Shown here: positions 46,312-55,400 of the stretch, one piece after another
Layout: every line of letters begins with the position of its first letter
How positions within the stretch are numbered: the stretch's first letter is position 1
Assembly (NCBI GenBank): GCA_024742575.1
Contig: JANSYF010000006.1
Location: 23,306-87,305, forward strand
From: Paracoccaceae bacterium
GTDB lineage: Bacteria; Pseudomonadota; Alphaproteobacteria; Rhodobacterales; Rhodobacteraceae
Reading direction: 5' to 3'
Length of the DNA stretch: 64,000 nt
Notes under the pieces: generated by a model
The model's input: the letters and a program-made list of their open reading frames with translations, nothing else
The model's database searches: none
Told to the model about the DNA's origin: nothing
Position numbers and translations under genes: made by a program

Positions 46312-48236
46312 GAGAATGCCGCAAAGAACGGGACGCCTATGTTGTCCTTGGCAAGGCCCAGCGCGATGTCGTTCAAGTCATGCATGGCCGTGCGCGCCTC
46401 TTTGATCTTGTCGTTCGCTTTGGGCATATCGCCAAGTTCAGCTTCGATCAGATACGCCTCGCGCAAAGCGGCCAATGCTGTCTTGATCGCGTCCACCGCA
46501 GGTTTGACCCTTTTGTCTGTCGGGTCGCCGACGCTGATCGGGCGCAAGTAAAGCTCTTCTTGATCCGCATAGGGGGCCAAGAACCGCTTTACATCACGGA
46601 ACTTTTGGTAGTGTTGCATTCCGTCACTGTCGATGCGCACGGCAAGCTGAAACAACCCCTCGGGATACGGGTCTTTTGACATACGCAGAAGTCCAACCAA
46701 CTTAACGTATTCGGTATCCAGATGACCTTCCGGTCTTTCAACTTCGACGAATTCGGCCAGCACACCTTGCGTTGCTCTTCGCAACATGCGGGGCCGAACC
46801 ACTTCGTTGGGATCGTCCTTGTGCGCTTCGGCTTCTTTGACAGCATCATCAAGATTGGGTTCGACAAAATCGTAAGCATCGGTGCAATGCGCGTCTGCAA
46901 CTTTGCCACCGGGCAGGTTAAGGGTTTTGGTTGCGTCAAGACAAGGCTCGTATGGGCCCAAACCCTTGTCCGGAAACGCTTTGTGAACCAACCAAAGCGT
47001 CTGATTGACCCACCGCAAATGGGTCATTTCGCTTAACGCGACGGACAGGATCAACTGTCGGGCTGCCCGCAAATCTTCGCGCAGTCCGGGCCATGCGCGC
47101 TCTTGCTCGGCTGTCACCTCATCGGGTGTCCGAAGGCTGAAATAGGCGTACAGATATTCCATCGCCAATGTCAGCTCCATGCCAGCCAACTGCTTGCTTA
47201 GATCCTCAACCATGTGTTCGACGGTTTCGTACTGTGTGAGGCTCAAAAGTTCCGCGGTACTCGGCGTTTCCTTGACCTCTTGCCCTTGCAGAACGAAGTC
47301 CAATTGCTGCCAGTGCAGGTTGATCTCGTAGGGGTCATAGCGGTCTGGCCGCGCCTTGGGCAGTGTCGTTTGCGCCGAGACATCTTTCAGAGGATCGTGG
47401 CGACGGCGCATCCAATCAATAAAGGTCACAGCCTGCGCGGAATCGTCTTTGTCCGTGCGATTGGCCAGCATGTTCTGTGGGTCATCGACCTCGCCCAGTA
47501 CGACGTCCGGGTGGTTCGATGCCCAATAGTGACAGGCACAATCGCGAAAATCGTGGGTCCAAGGGCTACACATCGACGAGGTAAGTTCGCCCGGGTGATA
47601 AACCGGATCAATCATCCCTTCTTCGTTCAGGAAACGACGCCGTTGCCCGGTCAGAACGACAGGAACCCCGGTCGGCGAACCATCACCAGCGCGTTGTGTC
47701 AGGCCGATTGTCAGGGGCTTGTCAGGTTCGATCAGGCGGATGATCCACCACACGGTTTCGCCTTCGTAGGGCGTCAAGCCAGCCGCATTCTGGTAAAGTG
47801 CGTAGTCATACATCATGATCCGCTTACCGTCTTGTTCGACGAAATGCAGATACCATGTCCCACCGCCCAACGCCGATCCTTCGGGGCCGGCGAATTGCTT
47901 TTTCAGGTCGACCACCCAAGCGGGCCCATCGGGAGTAAAATGATCTGCAATGATCGGATCGCCGGCTGGATCAGCATAGACAAGCCGCGCGCCTTGGTTC
48001 CCATCCGGTCCTGCCGGTGTGACTCCAAGGAATTCAAACACCAGTCCCGGAAAAAACCGCACGTCAAGTTGGCGAAGGTCAAATTCAAGACCCGGAAAGC
48101 AGTTACCAACACCTGAGTCCATCAAGGTCGACACCGGATTGCCTAGCACCGGTTCCGCATAGACAGGATTGCTGTCCGCATCACGTTCCACCGCTAGATT
48201 CATCTGGAATGGGCTTGCGTCATTTTTGTCTTTCAT
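46308..48236 (-). CDS. LodA C-terminal-like CTQ subunit fused to a ferritin-like domain
   Basis: 642 residues from the ATG at 48236, which overlaps the upstream stop as ATGA; the longer frame to 48290 is not needed. Part 1 (to about residue 250) resembles the LodA/GoxA C-terminal region: VGNCFPGLEFDLR (Cys46), matching the PG-E motif that holds the cofactor Cys, and CSPWTHDFRDCAC (Trp226, Cys223/233/235), matching the PWQ-D-C region that holds the cofactor Trp. Part 2 (about 330-520) is a VioB/RebD-type ferritin-like domain with E354/E360 and E403-x2-H406 as likely metal ligands. The predicted role is the cofactor-bearing oxidase subunit. Based on motif recognition, not a search. Confidence 0.65.
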   Translation of the reverse strand: MKDKNDASPFQMNLAVERDADSNPVYAEPVLGNPVSTLMDSGVGNCFPGLEFDLRQLDVRFFPGLVFEFLGVTPAGPDGNQGARLVYADPAGDPIIADHFTPDGPAWVVDLKKQFAGPEGSALGGGTWYLHFVEQDGKRIMMYDYALYQNAAGLTPYEGETVWWIIRLIEPDKPLTIGLTQRAGDGSPTGVPVVLTGQRRRFLNEEGMIDPVYHPGELTSSMCSPWTHDFRDCACHYWASNHPDVVLGEVDDPQNMLANRTDKDDSAQAVTFIDWMRRRHDPLKDVSAQTTLPKARPDRYDPYEINLHWQQLDFVLQGQEVKETPSTAELLSLTQYETVEHMVEDLSKQLAGMELTLAMEYLYAYFSLRTPDEVTAEQERAWPGLREDLRAARQLILSVALSEMTHLRWVNQTLWLVHKAFPDKGLGPYEPCLDATKTLNLPGGKVADAHCTDAYDFVEPNLDDAVKEAEAHKDDPNEVVRPRMLRRATQGVLAEFVEVERPEGHLDTEYVKLVGLLRMSKDPYPEGLFQLAVRIDSDGMQHYQKFRDVKRFLAPYADQEELYLRPISVGDPTDKRVKPAVDAIKTALAALREAYLIEAELGDMPKANDKIKEARTAMHDLNDIALGLAKDNIGVPFFAAFS

Positions 48237-50056
48237 GACGACACCTCCGCGATATCGGCTTTGAGATTGGGTTGAACGGTGTGTCGCCATTCACCTTCCA
48301 GCTTATCGAGGTAGTTCATCAAAAGGTCATATTGCCTGCGGGTGACCGACAGTGGCACGCCCATCGAATGGCGCATATACGGCGGCATTCGCATGTCATA
48401 CGTCTGCGCCCGTGTCGCGCGCGGATCGCGGAAGGTGATGTCTTTCAGATCGTCACGATCGCCAAAGTCCACAGGCGGGTCAGATTGCACTCCAGGGATT
48501 TTCGGCAATTCCGCGACATGTGCAAACGGGGGGCGGATAATCCGCCGTACGCGGTCGGGATCGCGGACCAAGAAAGCCCGCAAAATGGGGCTGTCACACA
48601 TGCGGGCATGAACCTGCTGCACGACCTGAGTATAGGGCAAACGGTCATGCGCCCCCGAACGCGGTTCAATCGTATCGCCCTGCCCCGGCGTGTATTCCGG
48701 CACGAGACTGGCGTACGGTGCGTCGTCCTCACGCATGGATTTTGGACCAAGGCGCGGTGTGAGACCCTCGTCCCAGTCAGGGTCATTCCCATCCGGTTCG
48801 GCCAGAAGCTGTGCATTCCCGTCCAGCGCCCAAGACCGACGCTGATCCAGATTGATCAGGCTGGCAGTTTCAAAGATACGACGGAAAAGGTCGAGAACCT
48901 CAACCGGCGTCTTGTCTGGGTCCAGTTCAGCGGGCGGCAGATCACGGTCCTCAAGCTCGTCGCGGATCGAATACATCGGCCGCTTGTCCGGTGCGAAATC
49001 CGGTGGACCTGCCATCGATCGAGCCTGTGCAGTGTGCGAAACGCCATCTACAGCCATTTCCGCGGTGATGACCAAATCACAGGTGTCGTCGATTAGCCCC
49101 CAACTGTTACCTGACCCGACACGCGCGCCGTCATAACTGTCCATGGGAGTCGGCCATTTCGGTGCATTGTCGGTGCGGAAATTATACCCTGACCAAGGAG
49201 TGTCGGAACTCAGGATACGGTTTTCCTTGCGGGTCATCTTGTGAATGCGCCCGTACTCTGTAACAGCGGGCGCAAAGGCTCCGGGCGGCAGCGGCGATGC
49301 GGGCGCTTTGGCCGCTTCGGGCGGACCATAAGCATCCCCCTTGCCGGGAATGAACCGCAGACGGATTTGATCAAGTCGCGTGTGACAGTTGGGATCGTCT
49401 TTGTTCGCCTTGTAAGTCCGGACCTTGCCCAGTGGCAGTGGTGCATCTTCGCGCACCAAAGGCGCTTGCCCTTCTGTATGCGGGCTGATCGCATCAAGGT
49501 GGTGCGTCTTGTAACTATCCGCCGAAAACACCTTGCGTGCGATCGCGGCGCAAGATGCCAGTTTCGTCCGCGCCTCGGCTTTGCGGTTTGCGGCAACCAC
49601 GGTGAACCGCAAATGTTTCAACGAAGTGCCACGCGCTTTTAGAAAGGCTTCGGTGACAGGAACCTTGACGACGGAACCGTCCAAATCCTGCACCCGCGCC
49701 CAAAGTTCAAAGAACGGGGCAACGGGTTTGATCTTGCCGTGACGGTCTTTGAAGACAACCTGATCCGGCGTTTCGACCTTGAGGGTATAGGGATGGTGTC
49801 CATTACCCTTAACCGATGACTCCATCAGGCTTGGCGCAGGTTCGATCATCGTCTGCACACCGCGGGCCGGGTTCTCGTCCAGTTTCCAGCGATAGGCGGG
49901 CATTGGCTCTTTTGATCCGCCGACACGGGCGATGGCCATTGGCGGATCAAAGTAGATCCCCAGCATTCGCCCCGCTTTTGGATCGCGCCCGCACCAAGGG
50001 CCGCATCTGCCTTGATCCGCATGAGAGCACGTTTGGGGGGTGTCTTTTTTAGTCAT
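48233..50056 (-). CDS. LodA N-terminal-like subunit
   Basis: 607 residues. Near the N-terminus PPMAIARVGGSKEP resembles the IARVGNS motif that opens LodA/GoxA oxidases. The C-terminal MRMPPYMRHSMGVPLSVTR with RQYDLLMNYLD resembles the MP...LT..QY.LL..W region of LodA before its PG-E motif. LodA continues from there, whereas here the protein ends and the next gene begins with the PG-E region. It is therefore read as the N-terminal half of a split LodA. Three cysteines at 10, 18 and 22 (CSHADQGRCGPWCG) are not part of LodA and may bind a metal or be modified. Overlaps both neighbours. Confidence 0.6.
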   Translation of the reverse strand: MTKKDTPQTCSHADQGRCGPWCGRDPKAGRMLGIYFDPPMAIARVGGSKEPMPAYRWKLDENPARGVQTMIEPAPSLMESSVKGNGHHPYTLKVETPDQVVFKDRHGKIKPVAPFFELWARVQDLDGSVVKVPVTEAFLKARGTSLKHLRFTVVAANRKAEARTKLASCAAIARKVFSADSYKTHHLDAISPHTEGQAPLVREDAPLPLGKVRTYKANKDDPNCHTRLDQIRLRFIPGKGDAYGPPEAAKAPASPLPPGAFAPAVTEYGRIHKMTRKENRILSSDTPWSGYNFRTDNAPKWPTPMDSYDGARVGSGNSWGLIDDTCDLVITAEMAVDGVSHTAQARSMAGPPDFAPDKRPMYSIRDELEDRDLPPAELDPDKTPVEVLDLFRRIFETASLINLDQRRSWALDGNAQLLAEPDGNDPDWDEGLTPRLGPKSMREDDAPYASLVPEYTPGQGDTIEPRSGAHDRLPYTQVVQQVHARMCDSPILRAFLVRDPDRVRRIIRPPFAHVAELPKIPGVQSDPPVDFGDRDDLKDITFRDPRATRAQTYDMRMPPYMRHSMGVPLSVTRRQYDLLMNYLDKLEGEWRHTVQPNLKADIAEVSS

Positions 50057-51642
50057 TAGGCAGGCTCCCCAGTCTTAATAGCGTTCATCCTGGACCCCTC
50101 GTCGTCCGGCGGGATGGGTTTGTCACCAATGCTTTGCTCGAACCAGAACATGTTGTGCGGGTCTAACTTTGCCTTGATCTCTTTCAAGCGCGGAAGGTTC
50201 TGGCCAAAATAGGCGGTTAGAAAATCCTCAGTCCCGCGGCGTGGATAGTTTTGGTAACGCCGACCGCTGCCCATGCCTTTTGCGATGGTCCCAAGGTCAT
50301 CAAGCCATTTGACCGTCGCATCCTTGTGGCTGTCAAAGGTCCAAAACGCCCAGCTGAACATGTCGATCGACGGGTCACGGTGCACAAAGGCCATCTCTGT
50401 CGGATCACGATCGGCAATCGCGCCTCCATAAAATTCAATCGCAATGAAACAGGTCTTGTCAGGTGCATTCAGGAATTGCTCGACGACATCGCGCCAGCGG
50501 TCAGCCGAGTGATGTTCATTGATAAGCCACCCTTCGACCAGCGGCTTTGTGTTCATCGACACGGTTGGCATGTCGTGACCGGGCGGATTCACAGTTTGAA
50601 GCAGCATTTCGTTGAGCCGCGTATAATGGTGCTTGTGCGTCCAGATCTCCACGTCCTTGCGCGGGTCTTCCAACATATCGAGAAGCGGATCGAGCGCTGG
50701 CTTGGCCTCTTCTCGGGTTCCATCATAGAGTCCCCGAAGCGACAGACAGGGAATTTGCCCGTCTGGATGATCTGCGTCGGGAAGATACATGAGCAGTGCT
50801 TGATGCCCCATTTTGGCAGGACCAGAATTGGAGTATTCCGCTTGCAGACGCTCTAGCACACGGCAGACCCGCTCGATGTCCGCCTCATGTTTGTGGCGCA
50901 TGTTCCAGCGCAGGCCGAAACCAAAGAACTTGCGGTCCAACGGTACGGGATCATAGGTGATTTCCAGCAGGATACCGAACTGGTTGCCGGTGCCGCCACG
51001 CACAGCCCAAAACAGGTCCGTGTTCTCATTCTCATTCGCATTGACGATGGTGCCATCTGCAAGCGCCATACGGACCCCGGTAACACGATCGCAATTCATG
51101 CCGAATAAGCGCGAGGTAAAGCCATAGCCACCGCCCATCATGTAGCCTGCAACATTCACTGTCTCACAGCCACCACCGGGCAGGTGCAGCTTGTGGTAGT
51201 CCAGCATGCGGTTCAACTTGCGAAAAGGCACACCCGGCCCGCAGCGCACCAAGGGCACGTCCGGTTCTACAATCACGTGGTTCATCCCTGACGTGTCGAT
51301 GACGACTTGATCGTTGACGGAATAGCCCGCGGTACAATGCCCGCCTGACCGCGCCGTGACCATAAGCCTGGACTTGTGCGCAAACTCCAGCGCCGCCACA
51401 ACATCGGTTTCGCACTCGCAATAGACAATCACCTGCGGGTATTGCTGATAGGTGTGCATAAACACCATACGGTCGTCATTGTAACCTGCGGCGCCTGCGA
51501 CCTGCACACGACCGCTGACCCGTTGTTCAAGTTTGGCAAAATGTTTGGGCTTGTAAGAGGGAAGACCTTTTTCTTTCTTCTTGAACGTCTTCCAATCAGC
51601 ATCGTGCTTATGATGGTGGCCTCGGTGATCCCTATGCGTCAA
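50056..51642 (-). CDS. Berberine-bridge-type FAD-linked oxidase
   Basis: 528 residues from a TTG at 51642. Upstream frame to 51930 has no family likeness; the TTG has GAGGA nine bases upstream. FAD is probably held by two covalent bonds: His102 in RSGGHCTAGYS and Cys159 in PGGGCETVNVAG, as in BBE enzymes. The C-terminal BBE segment is present (YQNYPRRGTED, YFGQNLPRLKEIKAKLDP). The N-terminus is His-rich (THRDHRGHHHKHDAD). It is first in the five-gene unit and touches the next gene by one base, so it is linked to the LodA-like oxidase. The substrate is unknown; the family oxidises sugars, alcohols or aromatics and makes H2O2. Confidence 0.8.
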   Translation of the reverse strand: MTHRDHRGHHHKHDADWKTFKKKEKGLPSYKPKHFAKLEQRVSGRVQVAGAAGYNDDRMVFMHTYQQYPQVIVYCECETDVVAALEFAHKSRLMVTARSGGHCTAGYSVNDQVVIDTSGMNHVIVEPDVPLVRCGPGVPFRKLNRMLDYHKLHLPGGGCETVNVAGYMMGGGYGFTSRLFGMNCDRVTGVRMALADGTIVNANENENTDLFWAVRGGTGNQFGILLEITYDPVPLDRKFFGFGLRWNMRHKHEADIERVCRVLERLQAEYSNSGPAKMGHQALLMYLPDADHPDGQIPCLSLRGLYDGTREEAKPALDPLLDMLEDPRKDVEIWTHKHHYTRLNEMLLQTVNPPGHDMPTVSMNTKPLVEGWLINEHHSADRWRDVVEQFLNAPDKTCFIAIEFYGGAIADRDPTEMAFVHRDPSIDMFSWAFWTFDSHKDATVKWLDDLGTIAKGMGSGRRYQNYPRRGTEDFLTAYFGQNLPRLKEIKAKLDPHNMFWFEQSIGDKPIPPDDEGSRMNAIKTGEPA

Positions 51643-51973
51643 ATCAAAATTCCTCGTACTGCAATATAAACTAAGGTTAATCGCAATTCGGTTCTGAGTC
51701 CCAAGGTTTTTCAAAAGACGTGCTGCAACAACAAACGACTTTTGCCAAAGGGCGATTGCGCCCCTATCGCCACCATATCCCACATACAGTGGCCAACTGA
51801 GACTTGGGGGAAGGACGCGATGCCTTGATCGGCTACCGCGCAACCGGCAAGGACGCCGAACCGGTACACTTTCTTGAAACTGGCGACGCCACTTGGCTTT
51901 GATACGCCCATAGAACGGCGTCAACGGCACCGATCCACGCGGTAAAAAACTAACGCAAAATCTGGCAGTTATT
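51643..51973. other. Promoter-bearing gap upstream of the five-gene operon
   Basis: 331 bases between the peroxiredoxin gene and the FAD oxidase, both minus-strand. The operon promoter should lie here. I see no clear palindrome, terminator or small gene. The open frame through it continues the FAD oxidase frame but reads as low-complexity basic residues. Confidence 0.4.
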
Positions 51974-52501
51974 CTATAACTTCTGAAGGTGACTCAGCAT
52001 CACCTCGACCGAAGATACTTCAAGCGGCACGCCGGAAGGGTTGTCCTTGAGGTCCGGTTCGCTGAACATTTTTTCGATTTTGCCATCGTTGACATACATC
52101 GAATATCGCCAACTTCGCAGGCCCATGCCATTGCTCGTCCGCTCGACCAGCATCCCCATCTTGCGGGTGAATTCGCCGTTTCCATCCGGCAACATCATGA
52201 CCTTTTTGATGTTTCGTGACAGCGCCCATTGATGCATCACGAAAGCATCGTTGACAGACAGGCAAATCACTTGGTCGATGCCGAGCGCTAAAATCGCGTC
52301 TGCGTTCGCTTCAAAACCCGGCAGATGACTTTCCGAACATGCCGGTGTGAACGCACCTGGAACTGCAAAAAGAACGATACGCTTTCCCGCGAAAATGTCG
52401 TCTGTGGTCAGCTGCTTCCATGCAAAGGGATTGGCACCACCCACCGCATCATTCCGAACGCGAATGTGGAACACGGCATCGGGTACAGAGCGGAGTGACA
52501 T
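51974..52501 (-). CDS. Prx5-type peroxiredoxin
   Basis: 175 residues. The peroxidatic motif VPGAFTPACSESHLPGF gives Cys55; a second cysteine (Cys80, QVICLSVND) fits the Prx5 family, which reduces H2O2 with thioredoxin or glutathione. AAAGG precedes the ATG at 52501; the frame to 52534 is a short upstream extension. It lies just upstream of the CTQ-like operon on the same strand, and an H2O2 scavenger would suit two predicted H2O2-forming oxidases. Confidence 0.88.
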   Translation of the reverse strand: MSLRSVPDAVFHIRVRNDAVGGANPFAWKQLTTDDIFAGKRIVLFAVPGAFTPACSESHLPGFEANADAILALGIDQVICLSVNDAFVMHQWALSRNIKKVMMLPDGNGEFTRKMGMLVERTSNGMGLRSWRYSMYVNDGKIEKMFSEPDLKDNPSGVPLEVSSVEVMLSHLQKL

Positions 52502-52598
52502 GTTCGGCCTTTCAAAAGAATTGCTCGTTGGCAACTAAGCGTTCCGGACTGACGGGCTGATTACCTTTTGAACCAACAACGCGCCTGCACCTAACCAA

Positions 52599-53849
52599 CT
52601 ACTGCGATGCAGGACGCACAGTTCCAACGCACGATCCAAACCCAATACGATAACCGTCACCCTGCGCATGGCCACGTAGGACAAGCGTATCTCTGTCTTC
52701 AACAAAACAACGGATTTCTCCGGTGTCCAACGTCAATGGCTCCTTCCCACCCCAACTAAGCTCCAGCAACGAACCACGGTTGTGCTTTTCCGGCCCTGAA
52801 ATCGTGCCTGACCCCAAAAGGTCCCCCACCCGCATGGGACATCCCGAGCTGGTGTGATGGGCAAGCTGTTGGGCGGCTGAGAAATACATCTCGTTGTAGT
52901 TGGTCTGGCAAATCAAGGTTTCGGTGCCGCCGTCCGGCGAAAGTCCAACCTCCAAAGCAATATCATAAAGCATTGGCCCCGGTTCGTTAAGATAGTCCAA
53001 CAACGGCTCAGCGCGGGCGGGCGTGCTGGTGCGGAACGGCTCCAGCGCCGCGGCGGTCACAATCCAAGGGCTGATGGTCGTTGCCGTTGCCTTGGCTTGG
53101 AACGGGCCTAATGGCTGGTATTCCCACGCCTGAACATCGCGCGCCGACCAGTCATTTAAGATCACGTAGCCAAAGATATTCTCGAACGCTTCGGCCACGC
53201 TTATTGGCCGATCCGAGGCCTGCCCTATAATGGCACCCAATTCCAATTCGATGTCGAACCGGGCTGAGGGCGCAAAGCGAGGTGCATCATCACCCGGCCC
53301 CTTGATCTGTCCATGCGGACGCGTGATCGGCGTGCCCGACACCACAACTGAGGACGCACGCCCGTTGTAGCCGATAGGGATATGCAACCAGTTCGGCGGC
53401 AGCGCGTTTTCCGCGCCCCTGAACATCGTGCCGACATTGGTGGCGTGATGGCGACTAGAGTAGAAATCGGTGAATTCGCTGACACGGAACGGCAGATGCA
53501 GCACCGCCTCGGCCATCGGGACGGAATGGATGATGATCGCGTCCTGCACCACCTCGTCCACACCGTCGGCCAACATGGCAGTCAGCGCGGCGCGGTAACG
53601 GGACCACGCATTACGTCCCAACTCCATGAAATCATTCCAATAGGGCGCATCCAGCACATCCGCATCAGGATCGGCACGCAGAAGTCCTGCCGCCTCCAGC
53701 CCTGTTGCGTCAACGATCCGGTCGCCAATCGCAACGCCGCAGCGCAGATCGCCGTCGCCGACCGAGAACACTCCATAAGGTAGGTTGTTCAGCGGAAAAT
53801 CGCAGTCCCGCCCATTGGCACTGTCCAACCAGGAACGACAAAAGCCCAT
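52599..53849 (-). CDS. fahA: Fumarylacetoacetase
   Basis: Last enzyme of homogentisate breakdown; hydrolyses fumarylacetoacetate to fumarate and acetoacetate. 416 residues, the typical size. Seen: FTDFYSSRHHATNVG, the FAH N-terminal domain junction, the metal-ligand region FDIELELGAIIG, the NDWSARDVQAWEY motif, and SGTISGPEKHNRGSLLE near the end. It starts three bases after the hmgA stop. No maleylacetoacetate isomerase gene is seen in the window. Confidence 0.94.
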   Translation of the reverse strand: MGFCRSWLDSANGRDCDFPLNNLPYGVFSVGDGDLRCGVAIGDRIVDATGLEAAGLLRADPDADVLDAPYWNDFMELGRNAWSRYRAALTAMLADGVDEVVQDAIIIHSVPMAEAVLHLPFRVSEFTDFYSSRHHATNVGTMFRGAENALPPNWLHIPIGYNGRASSVVVSGTPITRPHGQIKGPGDDAPRFAPSARFDIELELGAIIGQASDRPISVAEAFENIFGYVILNDWSARDVQAWEYQPLGPFQAKATATTISPWIVTAAALEPFRTSTPARAEPLLDYLNEPGPMLYDIALEVGLSPDGGTETLICQTNYNEMYFSAAQQLAHHTSSGCPMRVGDLLGSGTISGPEKHNRGSLLELSWGGKEPLTLDTGEIRCFVEDRDTLVLRGHAQGDGYRIGFGSCVGTVRPASQ

Positions 53850-53852
53850 CCG

Positions 53853-55202
53853 CTATTTCTTCCCCGGTGTGCCATCGAATTTCTTTTCAAGACTGTCCCA
53901 GCAATCGATGTAGTCATCCTGCATTGGCGCGTCTTTACCTGCAAATTCAGTCAGATGCTGCGGGAACCTCGTTTCAAACATAAAGGACATAGTGCGGTCC
54001 AATTTGTCAGGGCCAAGGTTCGCGTTCGACGCTTTCTCGAATGCCTCACGATCTGGGCCATGCGGCAACATCATGTTGTGCAGGCTCATCCCACCGGGGA
54101 CAAAGCCCTGCGGTTTGGCGTCATACTGGCCGTAGATGTTGCCCATGAGTTCGGACATGATGTTTTTGTGATACCAGGGCGGACGGAAGGTGTTCTCCGC
54201 GACCATCCAGCGTTCGCGGAACAGAACAAAGTCGATATTCGCGGTACCCGGCACACCCGAAGGCGCCGTCAGTACCGTAAAGATCGACGGATCAGGGTGA
54301 TCGAAAAGGATCGCGCCAACAGGGCAATAGGTCCGTAAATCATACTTGTAAGGCGCGTAATTGCCGTGCCACGCAACAACGTCCAACGGGCTTTGCCCGA
54401 TCTGGGTTTCGTGGAATTGTCCAGCCCATTTGACGGTCAGGGTCGATGGGACTTCGCGGTCCTCGAACGCAGCAACCGGTGCCTTGAAGTCACGCGGGTT
54501 GGCCATGCAGTTCGCGCCAATAGGGCCACGGCCTGGCAGATCGAACTTCTGTCCATAATTCTCGCAGACAAAGCCCCGGCAGGGTCCGTCCAGCACTTCG
54601 ACCCGGTAGACAAGGCCACGTGGGAGGATGGCGATCTCCTTGGGTTCGATATCTATGATCCCGAGTTCGGTCGCAAAGCGCAGGCGCCCTTCCTGAGGAA
54701 CAACCAGCAATTCACTGTCGGCACTGAAGAAATAGGCATCCTTCATGCTTTCGGTGACAAGATAGATATGACTTGCCATACCAACTTGGGTGTTCACATC
54801 ACCCGCCGTCGTCATTGTGCGCATGCCCGTCAGCCATGTCAGGGCTTCCTCGGTATGGGGCACTGGGTCCCAACGGTATTGCCCAAGGCTGGTCACAGCT
54901 TCGGGGATGTGCGGCGCGCTTTTCCAATATGGCAAATCAATCCGCGTGTACCGGGCCGAATGTTTGACCGAAGGTCGGATACGGTAACACCACGTGCGTT
55001 CTGGGCGTTCCGCGGTAAACGCCGTGCCGGAAAGCTGTTCGCCATAAAGGCCGTAGTTGCATTTCTGCGGGCTGTTCATGCCGCGCGGCAAGGCTTCCGG
55101 CAGCGCTTCGGACTCAAAGTCATTGCCCCAACCGGGCATATAACCCGGCTCGGTCAGGGTGCCTTTGGCCTGTATCAGGCCGGAGGTGTATGGAGCATTC
55201 AT
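53853..55202 (-). CDS. hmgA: Homogentisate 1,2-dioxygenase
   Basis: Opens the ring of homogentisate to maleylacetoacetate with an Fe(II) centre; cytoplasmic. 449 residues, the usual size. Seen: [19 protein letters not shown] at the N-terminus, [16 protein letters not shown] and [18 protein letters not shown], which carry the iron-binding His and Glu. AAGGAGA precedes the ATG, which overlaps the mhaB-like stop. Part of the operon that channels 3-hydroxyphenylacetate, phenylacetate or tyrosine products to central metabolism. Confidence 0.96.
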   Translation of the reverse strand: MNAPYTSGLIQAKGTLTEPGYMPGWGNDFESEALPEALPRGMNSPQKCNYGLYGEQLSGTAFTAERPERTWCYRIRPSVKHSARYTRIDLPYWKSAPHIPEAVTSLGQYRWDPVPHTEEALTWLTGMRTMTTAGDVNTQVGMASHIYLVTESMKDAYFFSADSELLVVPQEGRLRFATELGIIDIEPKEIAILPRGLVYRVEVLDGPCRGFVCENYGQKFDLPGRGPIGANCMANPRDFKAPVAAFEDREVPSTLTVKWAGQFHETQIGQSPLDVVAWHGNYAPYKYDLRTYCPVGAILFDHPDPSIFTVLTAPSGVPGTANIDFVLFRERWMVAENTFRPPWYHKNIMSELMGNIYGQYDAKPQGFVPGGMSLHNMMLPHGPDREAFEKASNANLGPDKLDRTMSFMFETRFPQHLTEFAGKDAPMQDDYIDCWDSLEKKFDGTPGKK

Positions 55203-55396
55203 TGCGTGTCTCCTTTCGCTGCGGCAGCCAGCGCCTCGGTCAGCACCGCGCGGTCACCGATATGATTTGCAAGGATCAGGATTAGCCGTGCGTTAAACGC
55301 TATGCTGTTATCATCACTCAATCCTTCGTGCGCGTTCAGTAAATCGGCATAGAACCCATCCGGATCGGGAATATTGGGGGCGGTATTAAGACCCAT
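55199..55396 (-). CDS. mhaB: DUF2783 small protein, probable hydroxylase coupling protein MhaB
   Basis: 65 residues starting [20 protein letters not shown], with [23 protein letters not shown] in the middle (quoted as [14 protein letters not shown]). This is the DUF2783 family. It lies between the FAD hydroxylase and hmgA. In Pseudomonas putida U, MhaB is a small coupling partner of the flavoprotein MhaA in 3-hydroxyphenylacetate 6-hydroxylation; size and position match. The ATG at 55396, with AAGGA upstream, is four bases after the hydroxylase stop; the frame to 55477 is ignored. The MhaB call is inferred. Confidence 0.65.
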   Translation of the reverse strand: MGLNTAPNIPDPDGFYADLLNAHEGLSDDNSIAFNARLILILANHIGDRAVLTEALAAAAKGDTQ

Positions 55397-55400
55397 GAGG

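Noticed and set aside
47214..48116. Plus-strand open frame of 300 residues
   Set aside because: Antisense to the LodA-C/ferritin-like gene, whose frame has clear motifs and coupled neighbours.
54366..55265. Plus-strand open frame of 299 residues
   Set aside because: Antisense to hmgA, a well-recognised enzyme gene. No protein features.
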